From: Paenibacillus chibensis
GTDB taxonomy: Bacteria; Bacillota; Bacilli; Paenibacillales; Paenibacillaceae
Length of the DNA: 64,000 nucleotides
Reading direction: 5' to 3'
Assembly (NCBI RefSeq): GCF_004001045.1
Contig: NZ_BIMK01000013.1
Span: forward strand, 124,001-188,000
Numbering within the stretch: position 1 is the first letter of the stretch; every line of letters starts with the position of its first letter. The position numbers and the translations under genes were made by a program. Shown here piece by piece: positions 50,001 through 59,480 of the stretch. The notes under the pieces are model-generated. The model ran no database searches. It had not been told where the DNA came from and saw nothing but the letters and a program-made list of their open reading frames with translations.

Positions 50001-51401
50001 ATGTCAGGGTTGAGCAACAAATGGGGCATACTGCAGGTCGTCAACATGGGGACGCTGATCTCTACGCTGGACGTCGGCATTGTTAATGTGTCCTTACCGG
50101 TGATGGCCAGGCAATTTTCGGTAACACTAGCACAAATCCAGTGGGTGGCTACGGTGTACCTGTTGACGATGGTGATTCTGCTGCCATTTATGGGAAAGCT
50201 GTCGGACCGGATGGAACGAAGACAAATATACAGCTGGGGATTTTTTATTTTCGGTGTGGGCTCCTTAGGTATCGCAATTTCGCACAGCTTCCTTCTGCTC
50301 ATGATGTCCCGCTGTCTTCAAGGAATCGGCGCTACCATGATCATGGCTAACAGCCAGGCAATGGTCAGACATGCTTTTCCGGACCATGAGCGGGGCAGGG
50401 CACTCGGATATAACGCGATCGTGATTTCGGTTGGAACGCTTTCCGGTCCGGCATTGGGCGGCCTCCTGCTGGAGGTGATGGATTGGACCTGGCTGTTTTG
50501 GATCAACGTACCGATCTCGCTCGCGGCCTGCTGGCTGGGATTACGCTGGTTTCCGCGCGATGGCCAGACGTCTGCGAAAAGCCCTTGTGATTACCTTGGC
50601 ACCTTCCTGTTGGGAGCAGGGGTCTGCCTGCTGATGCTGGCTGCCGAAGCTGTAAAGGATGGCTCGGTATCACTGAAAGTATGGCTGGAGGCTGGCATCG
50701 GTTGCTTGCTGTTATGTTTGCTGGTCGTACAGGCGCGAACAATTGATTACGGCATCATCGATCGCGAACTGTTCAGCCACCGAAAGGTATGGCTCGGGAA
50801 TACCGGCTCTTTGATCATCAATCTGGCGCAAACCGCAACGCTGATCCCGATTACCTTTTATCTGCAAAGCGAACTCGGTTTTTCCGCTTGGGGGACCGGG
50901 GCGCTGCTTATGCTGCAGCCGTTGGTCATGGGAATCGTTGCTCCGTTTGCAGGCTGGTTCAGAGACAAATACGGCGGGACATTCCCCATCAATGCGGGCG
51001 CGGTTCTATGCTCGGCCTCCATGCTGTTCGTGGTATGTATGCCGTCCGTCTCAGCTTGGAGCATCGGTCTTCATTTGGCGTTTTTTGGCATAGGCACGGG
51101 GTTATTCCATGCCACCAATAATGCCGAGGTCATGAGTGCCGCGCCAGCGGAAAAAAGCAGTCTGGCAGGCAGCCTGCTGGCGCTTGTCCGTTATCTGGGG
51201 CAGATCGTAGGCATCGGCCTCGCAACGCTGCTTGTTGGAACGATGGGCAGCCAGTCCCAGGCCCAAGAGAGCTTCGGAACGCCGCTGCGCGTGCTTTTCG
51301 GCATATGCTGTATGTTATGTCTGGCTGTTGCCATATCCGGCCGCTATCTGCCAAAGGAAAAACCTCATCGCTCCGATATAACCGCTTCTTCATCCTCTTA
51401 A
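50001..51401 (+). CDS. DHA2-family MFS multidrug transporter (14 TM)
   Basis: 466 residues. The start LDVGIVNVSLPVMARQFSVTLAQIQWVATVYLL is the DHA2 (EmrB/QacA) helix 1 with D and NV residues, followed by LSDRMERRQIY as motif A and ALGYNAIVISVGTLSGPALGGLLLE as motif C of drug antiporters. Fourteen helices are expected from the length. Exports drugs or other amphiphiles by proton antiport; substrate unknown. Single gene, AAAGGG upstream. Confidence 0.92.
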   Translation: MSGLSNKWGILQVVNMGTLISTLDVGIVNVSLPVMARQFSVTLAQIQWVATVYLLTMVILLPFMGKLSDRMERRQIYSWGFFIFGVGSLGIAISHSFLLLMMSRCLQGIGATMIMANSQAMVRHAFPDHERGRALGYNAIVISVGTLSGPALGGLLLEVMDWTWLFWINVPISLAACWLGLRWFPRDGQTSAKSPCDYLGTFLLGAGVCLLMLAAEAVKDGSVSLKVWLEAGIGCLLLCLLVVQARTIDYGIIDRELFSHRKVWLGNTGSLIINLAQTATLIPITFYLQSELGFSAWGTGALLMLQPLVMGIVAPFAGWFRDKYGGTFPINAGAVLCSASMLFVVCMPSVSAWSIGLHLAFFGIGTGLFHATNNAEVMSAAPAEKSSLAGSLLALVRYLGQIVGIGLATLLVGTMGSQSQAQESFGTPLRVLFGICCMLCLAVAISGRYLPKEKPHRSDITASSSS

Positions 51402-51545
51402 ATCCAATGAGGAGCAAGATAAAACTTTACTGCATTCGTAAACGTTAGCTTGAACTTTGAACGATCTCGGGTAATAATGAATTGTTGATCCGATGAATTG
51501 CTTGTGAAGTTCTGAATATCAGCAGGAAACCGTAGAGGAGGGAAA

Positions 51546-51872
51546 ATGATGCCGACAATCGTTGTAGAGGGCCGCGGAACGCTTGAGATCGAGGAAGGTA
51601 AAAAGCTGGTTCTTGCGCTTGAGGATCACGGAGTCGACATCCTGCACCGCTGCGGCGGTAACGCGAGATGTACGACATGCCGCGTTGAAGTTCTGGAAGG
51701 TGACGCGGGGCCGATGGGTGCAGCAGAAGCAGAGATTCTGGAGAAAAAAGGAATGTCTGAGCCGAATATCCGTCTATCATGCCAGATTCGCGTACATAGC
51801 GATCTCACCGTAAAGCCGGTCATGACTGTATCCGAGACAGGTATGGATGCGGGAAAAAGACCGGAGGAGTAA
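51546..51872 (+). CDS. 2Fe-2S plant-type ferredoxin
   Basis: 108 residues; ATG 51546 or the adjacent ATG 51549 both suit the GAGGAGG site. The cluster ligands lie in HRCGGNARCTTCRVEV (C-x5-C-x2-C), with the fourth Cys in RLSCQIRVHSD. It is a soluble electron carrier; its partner is not next to it (an MFS pump before, an LPMO after), so the redox partner must be encoded elsewhere. A good terminator follows at once. Confidence 0.93.
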   Translation: MMPTIVVEGRGTLEIEEGKKLVLALEDHGVDILHRCGGNARCTTCRVEVLEGDAGPMGAAEAEILEKKGMSEPNIRLSCQIRVHSDLTVKPVMTVSETGMDAGKRPEE

Positions 51873-51889
51873 TTCATACACATGCAAGG

Positions 51890-51934
51890 AAAAGCGGCAG
51901 CCGCACTCTAGAAGAGAGGGCTTGCCGCTTTTTT
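51890..51934 (+). terminator. Terminator of the 2Fe-2S ferredoxin gene
   Basis: AAAAGCGGCA (51890-51899) pairs with TGCCGCTTTT (51923-51932), followed by further T. Confidence 0.85.
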
Positions 51935-52031
51935 AGATTTCGGCGCAAGCCGATGAAGCCGCAGGGATTGCAGCAAAAGAATGCTCGTCATAAATTTCCT
52001 CTTCGTCTCATAGTCTATTGAAAAGAGACAT

Positions 52032-52067
52032 GGCAGGATCGAACAGATTGGAATCTGCGATCCTGCC
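52032..52067 (-). terminator. Hairpin downstream of the LPMO gene
   Basis: GGCAGGATCG (52032-52041) and CGATCCTGCC (52058-52067) form a perfect stem, with CAGATT/AATCTG inside: nearly the whole stretch is paired. The leftward T-run is weak, so termination is likely but not certain. Confidence 0.6.
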
Positions 52068-52144
52068 AGTCATAAAGTCCAATAAGAGTCCAATGGGTCC
52101 AATACCCGATAACTAAGTTTGCAAACTATACATTCGGTCGCTTC

Positions 52145-53497
52145 TTATTTCAGCAGCCACAGTGCCGGTACGTTCGGAGGCTCCCAACCCACGATGGACG
52201 TATGAGGCTGACGGCATTCATAAGTAGCGCCATTATAAGTAACGAGGGTACCTGTGGTGTAAGACACATTCGGTGCCCATGGAGCGGCTGCCGAAGCTTG
52301 TGCGGTAGTCGCTGTTACTGCGTTGCTGTTCGCGGATTCGTTGCCCGCAGCGTCAATCGCGCGAACTGTAAATGTGTAAGAAGTATTGGCGGTCAGCCCG
52401 GTAGCGGTATAGGTTAACGTCGTGCCGGACACCGTACCAGCAAGCGCAGTGCCTTTGTAAATGCGGTAGCCTGTGACGCCTACGTTATCGGTTGAGGCAT
52501 TCCAGGACAAGGCAATGGAAGAGGACGTTGGCGTGCCGCTCACCTGGAGATTCGATGGGGCGGTAGGCGCTGTCGTGTCCGCTGGTGCTGCGGTTGTCGT
52601 GAAGGTTGCCGCATTGCTGGCGGCCGAGGTGTTTCCGGCTGCATCAACGGCTTTCACCGTAAATGTATAAGCGGTGCCGGCCGTCAGACCGGATACATTA
52701 TAGCTGAGCGTTGAACCGCTGGTCGTCGTTACAAGCGTAGATCCGTTGTACACCTTATATCCGGTCACGCCGACATTATCGGTCGATGCGCCCCAGGAAA
52801 GCGTTGCGCCCGTGCTAGTCACATTGGAGGCAGAAAGGTTCGAAGGAGCGGTCGGAGCCGTAGTATCCGCAGGCGTTCCGCCACCGCCGCCGAAGTCGAC
52901 ATCGATCACGTTATAGAATGCATTGGCGGTATCCGCGATTTCCCATACGGCAAGAATGACTTGATAGCCGGTTCTGCTAGGCACGGTACAAGTATCCGAG
53001 TAAGTTGCCGGCGGTTGACCCGTGTAATTCACGGAACAGAATGGCGTCAAATCAAAGGAATCACGGGTCAGAGGCGCATTCGGATTCCAGTTTTGCTTGG
53101 TGATGTAGTACTTCCAGCTTGTCGTGGAATGTCTTGCCGTAATGTTCCAAGTGAACGTGTTGGTTCCTGGCGACATGCTGACTTTGGTCCAGCGGGTTGC
53201 CGATTGCGCATCCAGGTCTGGGAAAGCTCCATTGGCGCTGGCGATTTTACCATCTTCAGGGCCTGCGGCCGGAAAACCCTTTTTGGCTTCAAGGCTTTGG
53301 GGCTCGTATTGAATCGAACCGCAGTTGGTGTTTGCACCGGTTTTGCACAAATATGCGCGGCTGCCAGGGGACTGCACATAACCATGCGCAGAAGCGCGAT
53401 CCGCGATGATCAGCATCAGAGCGAACATAAACAGAAGTATTCCACCGGCCATCACCCATTTCATCAGCCTTTGATTCGGTAAACGAAGTGCTGTCAT
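52145..53497 (-). CDS. Secreted AA10 lytic polysaccharide monooxygenase with two FN3 and a CBM5/12
   Basis: 450 residues from ATG 53497 (GGAGG seven bases upstream). The signal peptide ends ...ADRASA, leaving His38 as the mature N-terminus; with His123 (TARHSTTSW) it forms the histidine brace for copper. AA10 spans about 38-225, followed by a Gly linker, two FN3 domains (about 230-310 and 320-400) with near-identical strands, and a C-terminal chitin-binding CBM5/12 ([28 protein letters not shown]). It oxidatively cleaves chitin (or cellulose) outside the cell. A cre-like site lies 190 bases upstream. Confidence 0.95.
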   Translation of the reverse strand: MTALRLPNQRLMKWVMAGGILLFMFALMLIIADRASAHGYVQSPGSRAYLCKTGANTNCGSIQYEPQSLEAKKGFPAAGPEDGKIASANGAFPDLDAQSATRWTKVSMSPGTNTFTWNITARHSTTSWKYYITKQNWNPNAPLTRDSFDLTPFCSVNYTGQPPATYSDTCTVPSRTGYQVILAVWEIADTANAFYNVIDVDFGGGGGTPADTTAPTAPSNLSASNVTSTGATLSWGASTDNVGVTGYKVYNGSTLVTTTSGSTLSYNVSGLTAGTAYTFTVKAVDAAGNTSAASNAATFTTTAAPADTTAPTAPSNLQVSGTPTSSSIALSWNASTDNVGVTGYRIYKGTALAGTVSGTTLTYTATGLTANTSYTFTVRAIDAAGNESANSNAVTATTAQASAAAPWAPNVSYTTGTLVTYNGATYECRQPHTSIVGWEPPNVPALWLLK

Positions 53498-53682
53498 ACT
53501 TATACCTCCTCCAATTTTTAGAAATATGTGCCTTTCCAAGCATGCTTGCAGCAAGGGCGATCGCAACACCTCCTTAAAATAAAAGCTACCCCGGATAGAA
53601 ACGGCCCGCAGGGACTTAGGCGAAAATCTGCAGGTGTTCAAATGCTATATAAACTCCAAAATAGAGTCTATATAATTGACAA

Positions 53683-53696
53683 TAAAAGCGTTTACA
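53683..53696. promoter_or_regulatory. cre-like site upstream of the LPMO gene
   Basis: Read leftward, TGTAAACGCTTTTA fits the cre consensus TGWAANCGNTNWCA at 13 of 14 positions. The remainder of 53498-54131 is strongly AT-rich, with no gene that I can support; it contains the leaders of two divergent genes. Confidence 0.6.
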
Positions 53697-54131
53697 TAAT
53701 GGGTTGCGGCGATGAAGGCTGCGAATAAATAAGATGAGTTCATTCAAGCGGATGCGAAGATCATAGAGTAGACCAGGAGATTGAAACGTCCACAGAAATA
53801 TCACATATAAATCTATAAATAGTAATAATTAGTATTGATAATATAAAAATAACGCATTCATGCGGACTCTACAATGATATAAAGCAACGATTTCCTACAC
53901 TAAAAGACGATTTTGTGACATAAAGCGATTTCGATAGAAAAAAGGATTTACCATCATTTACAAGAAAACGTTTTATAAGGATAATGTTAAAGAAGTGATT
54001 TTTTTAACTCTGCCCAAAAGTAGGTTCCTTGCACAAGTTCAGTTTTTTTTGGTTTACGAAAAATAAATTATGTAAACAGATGATTTTCAAACATTATTCA
54101 AACTAAAAAATATCAAACTATGAGGTATACA

Positions 54132-55376
54132 ATGAAAGAATGGAACAGATCTGCACGGCTCTTATTTGGCATCGGGTTTTCCAATCTGGGCAACTGGATT
54201 TATTTCGTGGCCATAAACCTGCTTATTATTCAGATGACGGGCTCGGCGGCAGCCGTGGCCGGGTATTTCATTGTTAAGCCGGTCGCTATGCTATTGACGA
54301 ATCTGTGGTCAGGCAGCATCATTGACCGCGTCAATATCCGCAAATTGATGATCGGCGTTGATGTAAGCAGGGGGCTGTTGATCGCGCTTATTCCGTGGCT
54401 GCCTTCGATGTGGATGATTTATGCAGTCACTTTTCTGATCAGCGTCATCGGCTCTTTTTTCGGACCGGCTTCGAATGTTTATATCACCAAGCTCGTACCG
54501 GAAAATCGCAGGCAGCGTTTCAACTCAGTGATGAGCATGACCAATTCCGGTGCTTTTTTGCTCGGACCGGCGATCTCAGGAATACTCATTCAATTGACGA
54601 ACACGACGTTCAGCATTCTGTTTAATGCGGCAAGCTTCATGGTCTGCGCATGTGTTATCGCCTTGCTGCCGGATGTACAAGTGAAGAGGCAGCAGCAGAG
54701 CGAGCCCGTACGTTGGCGCACCCTGTTGGATGATTGGCGTATCGTACTGCGTTTTGTGAAATCGGCATCATTTTTCACGAGCCTTTTTATTCTCATTCAG
54801 GTAGCGATGCTGATCGGATTCTCCATTGACTCTCAGGAAGCCACATATATCCGGATGCATCTGAAATTGTCTGAGCAAGCGTATGGGAACCTGCTGAGCT
54901 TGACGGGCGTCGGTTCGTTATTAGGCTCGTTCACTGCTACACTGCTGGCTAAAAGGGTGTCCTATCGCATGTTTATCAGTACAGGCCTTGGCGTAACGGC
55001 TGTATGCTATCTCTGGTTTTATGCATCGTCCGGGTTTCTGTCGGCCACGGCAGCTTTCATGGTGCTGGGGTTTGCGATGTCTTTTGCCAGCTCGGGTTAC
55101 GCAACCTTCTTCCAAACGCATGTTCCGACGGCCATCATGGGACGGTTCGGAAGCTTATCGGATATGACGCAAAGCATCATCTCCATCGTGCTAACCCTTA
55201 CGGTCGGAGTCCTTTCGGAGGCATTCTCCGTTCAGCTCGTGTGCTGCATCGCAGCGGGTATAGGCGTTGCGGTCTGTGTCGCTTTAGCAGCGAGATCCTT
55301 TTCAGCATCGGGCACCCGCTTTTTCCATCACAAAACAGAGTCTATGACGGTGAATGGAGCGGATATCGGAGCTTGA
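54132..55376 (+). CDS. MFS transporter (MFS_3 group)
   Basis: 414 residues from ATG 54132 with GAGG six bases before; an ATG at 54120 would include that site. Twelve helices, N-terminus MKEWNRSARLLFGIGFSNLGNWIYFVAINLLII and the loop GSIIDRVNIRKLMIGVDVSRG, typical of the same group as the pump at 31500-32726. Probably exports a lipophilic or siderophore-like compound; unknown. Its terminator is at 55408-55439. Confidence 0.88.
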   Translation: MKEWNRSARLLFGIGFSNLGNWIYFVAINLLIIQMTGSAAAVAGYFIVKPVAMLLTNLWSGSIIDRVNIRKLMIGVDVSRGLLIALIPWLPSMWMIYAVTFLISVIGSFFGPASNVYITKLVPENRRQRFNSVMSMTNSGAFLLGPAISGILIQLTNTTFSILFNAASFMVCACVIALLPDVQVKRQQQSEPVRWRTLLDDWRIVLRFVKSASFFTSLFILIQVAMLIGFSIDSQEATYIRMHLKLSEQAYGNLLSLTGVGSLLGSFTATLLAKRVSYRMFISTGLGVTAVCYLWFYASSGFLSATAAFMVLGFAMSFASSGYATFFQTHVPTAIMGRFGSLSDMTQSIISIVLTLTVGVLSEAFSVQLVCCIAAGIGVAVCVALAARSFSASGTRFFHHKTESMTVNGADIGA

Positions 55377-55407
55377 AGCGTAAGAGCAAAAATACGGGGG
55401 ATGGAAG

Positions 55408-55439
55408 ATACCTTTCGGGCGAACCGGAAGGTATTTTTG
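55408..55439 (+). terminator. Terminator of the MFS gene
   Basis: ATACCTT (55408-55414) and AAGGTAT (55428-55434) with an inner CGG/CCG, followed by TTTTG. Confidence 0.8.
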
Positions 55440-55541
55440 TTTTCTTTATTCATTTGAAAGATCTTCAGATAGTCAAAATACGCCCATAAAAGTAAAAAAT
55501 GAGGTATTTCGAATTTGAAAAAAGTAGCTTATATTACGTTT

Positions 55542-55555
55542 TGTAAGCGCTATTA
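55542..55555. promoter_or_regulatory. cre-like site upstream of the sialidase gene
   Basis: TGTAAGCGCTATTA fits the cre consensus at 13 of 14 positions, 85 bases before the ATG. Confidence 0.6.
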
Positions 55556-55639
55556 TGAAACTTTACAAGAAAGGAGGACATGTCGTAATCATCGAGTCTT
55601 GCACAGCCATTCTAAACATGAAAAGGAGTCCTGCCGCTC

Positions 55640-57829
55640 ATGAAATCCGGTATGATGCTGCGATTGTTGTTAAGTGTCAGTCTGTTTGCAAGCAGTATGA
55701 TCGGAGGAAGCCACATGGCGAAAGCTTTGCCGTCTTCCGGTCTGGTTTTGGATTATGCGCTAAACCGGGCTTTTAACGGAACGAGTGATTTTGTCGATAA
55801 AACGGCCGATCTGGGCATGGTTTCCGGTTTGACCGAAGGCTCCATTGCCGTGAAATTCAAAACAGCCAGCACGGCCCAGGCCAAAACCTTTCTCAGCGGG
55901 TCGGACACCTCGGATCCATCAAGCAATATTTCGTTTACGATGAACAACGGGACGGTTTACTTTGAAAACCGAGAGAACGGAACTTACGCGACCCGTCTCA
56001 GCGCTACTGGCACTTACAATGACGGGAATTGGCACACGGCCGTCCTTACGGTGAACAGCTCGGGAACCAAAATTTACGTGGATGGGATGGTCAAGGGGAC
56101 GGAAGCCTCTACCGCCTTTTTTACGAATGTGACGAACCTGAACGGATTGTGGGTCGGCAAAAACGTGGATAACGGCGGCAGCCAGTGGTTTTACGGAGGG
56201 GAGATGGATTATCTGAAAGTATATCATCGTGCTCTCACAGACACGGAAGCCCAGCAGCTCGCAGGGATATTGCCGGATACGGCAGTATCCTATACGATCA
56301 ACCAAACCTTTAACGGAACGAGTGATTTTGTCGATAAAACCTCTGACTTAGGCACCGTATCCGGATTAACTCAAGGCGCGATCGCCGTTAAATTCAAAAG
56401 CTCAAGCACGGCGCAGGCCAAGACTTTCCTGAGCGCATCCGATACATCGGACCCATCTAGCAATATTTCGTTTACGATGAATAACGGTACGGTGTACTTC
56501 GAGAACCGGGAGAAAGGAACATATGCGACCCGCCTTAGTGCTGCTGGAACCTATAATGACGGGAAATGGCATACCGCAGTTTTAAATGTAGATAATTCGG
56601 GCAGTAAAATTTATGTGGATGGTTATGAACAGGCATCCTCTTCTTCAAGGGCATTCTTCACAAATGTGACGAACCTGAATGGCATGTGGATTGGCAAAAA
56701 TGTCGACAATGGCGGCAATCAGTGGTTTTATGCGGGGGAGATGGATTTCCTGAATGTGTACAATACACCTTTAACCGATCCGCAAATCAAGCAAATCAGC
56801 AGCAAGTTCGAAGATAACATCCTATTCGACATCAACGATGGAAAGGGCTATACCCAATACCGCATTCCAAGCATCGCCGTCATGGCGGACGGGACCGTGC
56901 TGGTTGCCGTGGAAGGACGCTCGGGAGATGATCAGAGCCCGACGGATATTGTGCTTCGGCGCAGTACGGACGGAGGAAAGACCTTTTCGGATAATATCAT
57001 CCTCGCACCGGGCAAATCACAGGGTTATGCGGAAATGAATCCCATGCTGCTGGCAGAAAATACGGGCAGTACCGTTCATTTGCTCTGGAGCCGGTGGAAG
57101 TGGGGCAGCTGTCAATATTTTATCCGCACAAGCCATGACAACGGGGTGACATGGGATGAAGCCCGGGATATCTCCAACGTGCTGGACGCCTACAAAAACC
57201 CTTCCAACCCGAATTACTTCGCGAATCTCTCCGGAGCGGGCATGGGACCGGGTCACGGGATACAGCTGAAGGACGGGACGCTGATGGTACCGATTTATTT
57301 TACGACGCCGAATTGGTCGAACAGCACCGTTGCCACGATCTACAGCAATGACGGCGGTGCAACGTGGCAGGCAGGCACCAAAGTGCCGAATCCAACCGGC
57401 TATACGAAAATACATGAAAACATGATGGTTCAGCTCTCGAATGGGAGCCTGATGACGAATATGCGGAATCCGAGCACCCGCAACCGGGCGGTGTCCACGG
57501 CCAGCGGCGTAACCGGTACCTGGACAACACCATACTCCGATCAGGTCCTGATCGATCCGGTTTGCCAAGCAAGCATACAGCGGTACGACGATTCCACCAT
57601 TTTGTTCACCAATGCAGCGAGCACATCATCACGAACGCATATGACCATCCGCATGAGTAACGATGACGGCGCCACCTGGTATAAATCCAAGGAAATATAT
57701 GCAGGCACCAATGGATATTCGGATATCGGCGTGAGCCCCGACAAGAGTATATACGTATTCTACGAGAAGCCGGCTGCACAAAAAATATCGCTGGCCATTT
57801 TCAACAAGGCTTGGGTTGAGGCTCCATAA
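55640..57829 (+). CDS. Secreted exo-sialidase (GH33) with two LamG-like modules
   Basis: 729 residues. A signal peptide (about 1-29, ending near MAKA) precedes two LamG/concanavalin-like modules at about 45-205 and 225-385, near copies of each other. The GH33 propeller runs from about 395 to the end: the arginine motif YRIPSI, and Asp-boxes [32 protein letters not shown]. It cleaves terminal sialic acid from glycoconjugates, giving carbon and nitrogen. A cre-like site is upstream. No nan catabolic genes are adjacent. Confidence 0.94.
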   Translation: MKSGMMLRLLLSVSLFASSMIGGSHMAKALPSSGLVLDYALNRAFNGTSDFVDKTADLGMVSGLTEGSIAVKFKTASTAQAKTFLSGSDTSDPSSNISFTMNNGTVYFENRENGTYATRLSATGTYNDGNWHTAVLTVNSSGTKIYVDGMVKGTEASTAFFTNVTNLNGLWVGKNVDNGGSQWFYGGEMDYLKVYHRALTDTEAQQLAGILPDTAVSYTINQTFNGTSDFVDKTSDLGTVSGLTQGAIAVKFKSSSTAQAKTFLSASDTSDPSSNISFTMNNGTVYFENREKGTYATRLSAAGTYNDGKWHTAVLNVDNSGSKIYVDGYEQASSSSRAFFTNVTNLNGMWIGKNVDNGGNQWFYAGEMDFLNVYNTPLTDPQIKQISSKFEDNILFDINDGKGYTQYRIPSIAVMADGTVLVAVEGRSGDDQSPTDIVLRRSTDGGKTFSDNIILAPGKSQGYAEMNPMLLAENTGSTVHLLWSRWKWGSCQYFIRTSHDNGVTWDEARDISNVLDAYKNPSNPNYFANLSGAGMGPGHGIQLKDGTLMVPIYFTTPNWSNSTVATIYSNDGGATWQAGTKVPNPTGYTKIHENMMVQLSNGSLMTNMRNPSTRNRAVSTASGVTGTWTTPYSDQVLIDPVCQASIQRYDDSTILFTNAASTSSRTHMTIRMSNDDGATWYKSKEIYAGTNGYSDIGVSPDKSIYVFYEKPAAQKISLAIFNKAWVEAP
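55770..56790 (+). repeat. Internal tandem duplication in the sialidase gene
   Basis: The module beginning near 55770 (coding [15 protein letters not shown]) recurs about 540 bases later near 56310 ([15 protein letters not shown]), and the two stay alike in both protein and DNA over about 480 bases, including identical runs of codons for the first 11 residues. Confidence 0.9.
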
Positions 57830-57853
57830 GAGCGTCATAATAATAAAGACAAT

Positions 57854-57883
57854 GCCGTTTTGCAGAAATGCAGAGCGGCTTTT
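57854..57883 (+). terminator. Possible terminator of the sialidase gene
   Basis: GCCG (57854-57857) and CGGC (57876-57879) close a stem with inner TGCA/TGCA, followed by TTTT. Confidence 0.55.
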
Positions 57884-57938
57884 GGCTGTTTTGGAGGAGC
57901 TTCGCGCATGCGGTTTCAAGCCGTTCGTACGCGTAAAC

Positions 57939-57967
57939 TTGTTCAACCGCAAATTTCGAGCTATAAT
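57939..57967 (+). promoter_or_regulatory. Promoter of the YebC-type gene
   Basis: TTGTTC at 57939-57944 and TATAAT at 57962-57967 with an ideal 17-base spacer, about 60 bases before the start. Confidence 0.75.
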
Positions 57968-58025
57968 ATACCAGTGTATTTATAAGACCGAGCATAGAAT
58001 CAATAGCGAAAGAGAGCGGAAAAGT

Positions 58026-58751
58026 ATGGGTCGTAAATGGAATAATATCAAGGAAAAGAAAGCTTCGAAAGACGCAAATACAAGTCGTATATATGCCAAG
58101 TTTGGCCGCGAAATTTACGTGGTTGCCAAGCAGGGCGAGCCGGATCCGGAATCCAACCGCGCATTGAAGGTCGTTCTGGAACGCGCCAAAACCTACAACG
58201 TACCGAAGGCCATCATTGACCGTGCGCTGGAAAAAGCCAGAGGCAATTCGGATGAAGTGTATGACGAGCTTCGTTACGAGGGCTTTGGACCGAACGGATC
58301 GATGGTCATCGTGGACGCGCTCACGAACAACGTGAACCGTACGGCTTCCGAAGTGCGCTCCACATTCAGCAAAAACGGCGGCAACCTCGGCGTCAGCGGC
58401 TCCGTCGCTTACATGTTCGATCAAACGGCAGTGATCGGTATTGAAGGCAAATCGGCTGATGAAGTGCTTGAGCTGATGATGGAAGCGGACGTTGACGTAC
58501 GCGACATCGTGGAAGAAGATGAGGCGGTTATCGTATATGCCGAGCCGGATCAATTCCAGGCGGTTCAGGAAGCGTTCAAATCCGTTGGCATCAACGAATT
58601 TACCGTAGCCGAATTGACGATGCTTCCGCAAACCTTCGTGACCATCCCAGAGGATGCACAAGCACAGTTCGAGAAGCTGATCGATACGCTGGAGGATCTG
58701 GAAGACGTTCAGCAGGTCTATCATAACGTGGAGTTCGAAGACGAAGGTTGA
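58026..58751 (+). CDS. YebC/TACO1-family protein (YeeI type)
   Basis: 241 residues starting [30 protein letters not shown], the classical YebC/PmpR start. The three-domain fold is complete ([38 protein letters not shown] in the middle). YebC2-group members in Firmicutes help translation through difficult, e.g. proline-rich, stretches; earlier work described PmpR as a DNA-binding regulator. The AGAGCGG site is weak but near. Own promoter and terminator; single gene. Confidence 0.94.
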   Translation: MGRKWNNIKEKKASKDANTSRIYAKFGREIYVVAKQGEPDPESNRALKVVLERAKTYNVPKAIIDRALEKARGNSDEVYDELRYEGFGPNGSMVIVDALTNNVNRTASEVRSTFSKNGGNLGVSGSVAYMFDQTAVIGIEGKSADEVLELMMEADVDVRDIVEEDEAVIVYAEPDQFQAVQEAFKSVGINEFTVAELTMLPQTFVTIPEDAQAQFEKLIDTLEDLEDVQQVYHNVEFEDEG

Positions 58752-58786
58752 TCCTGGGCAAACATTTATCGATTCGGTAAAAAATT

Positions 58787-58837
58787 AAAAAAGATCTGTT
58801 TTCTCATTCCAATCGGAAAGAGAAGCAGATCTTTTTT
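58787..58837. terminator. Bidirectional terminator after the YebC-type gene
   Basis: AAAAAAGATCTG (58787-58798) and CAGATCTTTTTT (58826-58837) with inner TTCTC/GAGAA: a long, perfect stem shared by convergent genes. Confidence 0.9.
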
Positions 58838-58853
58838 GTGCTTATGAAGTTGG

Positions 58854-59162
58854 CTAGTCCAGCACATTCATCGATGCGATATGATCTCTCGTCTCCTTCG
58901 TACCAAGGTCGTAAAGCATACGATATATATTTTTCAAATCGCGTTCATATAGGTCGTTATCGTTGTCATAATGCTCAGGAATGCCGGGATAGTGCATGCG
59001 GAAATAGGTTTCCATATCAAAATGATACATGGAATGGAACAAGTCGCGAAGCTGCGTGATTTCCTCCGGGGTCGCCTCGACAACCAGCTCATAAGGAGCT
59101 TCATCTTGGCGTTCTGAGATATATCGGGATTGGACCGAAATATAATACGTTTTTTTATCCAC
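58854..59162 (-). CDS. Conserved-looking hypothetical protein
   Basis: 102 residues from GTG 59162 with AGGAGG eight bases upstream. It is soluble and acidic, with MYHFDMETYFRMHYPGIPEHYDNDNDLYERDLKNIYRMLYDLG and many Tyr, His and Asp residues. No catalytic motif or membrane helix. I do not recognise it firmly. It follows the small membrane-protein gene by 20 bases, so they are probably co-transcribed. Confidence 0.75.
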   Translation of the reverse strand: MDKKTYYISVQSRYISERQDEAPYELVVEATPEEITQLRDLFHSMYHFDMETYFRMHYPGIPEHYDNDNDLYERDLKNIYRMLYDLGTKETRDHIASMNVLD

Positions 59163-59182
59163 GAAGACATCCTCCTGACGAT

Positions 59183-59413
59183 TTAAGTTAATCCTTTGAC
59201 CTCAAGATACCACCAGACCAAGCCGCCGATGATCACCAGAATAGGAAAGGCCAGATAAAGGATGACGATGGGATTGGCCAATAACGGATGTTTGGCAACC
59301 GTCGGATGGATATGGTCGTATCTTTGTTTTTGTTGTTTACGCATGATGGACACGGACATGTATAACGAAATGGCGCAGGCGATCACAGCAATAGCGATTA
59401 ATACGGTATACAT
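59183..59413 (-). CDS. Small two-helix membrane protein
   Basis: 76 residues from ATG 59413 (GGGGAG 12 bases upstream; the TTG just before would be at nine; a farther ATG at 59437 has no site). Two hydrophobic helices: VLIAIAVIACAISLYMSVSIM and PIVILYLAFPILVIIGGLVWWYL, joined by a basic, His-containing loop. No known family is evident. It precedes the 102-residue gene in the same direction. Confidence 0.65.
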   Translation of the reverse strand: MYTVLIAIAVIACAISLYMSVSIMRKQQKQRYDHIHPTVAKHPLLANPIVILYLAFPILVIIGGLVWWYLEVKGLT

Positions 59414-59480
59414 CAAGTTGAATTTCTCCCCTGTCATCGTTTTGATTAATGCATATGGTTTACCTAAACGGTGAAATTAT

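Noticed and set aside
53700..54119. AT-rich DNA as a possible origin, prophage remnant or foreign insert
   Set aside because: No DnaA-box clusters, integrase, att repeats or flanking tRNA; it lies between two divergent starts and is more simply a long intergenic region.
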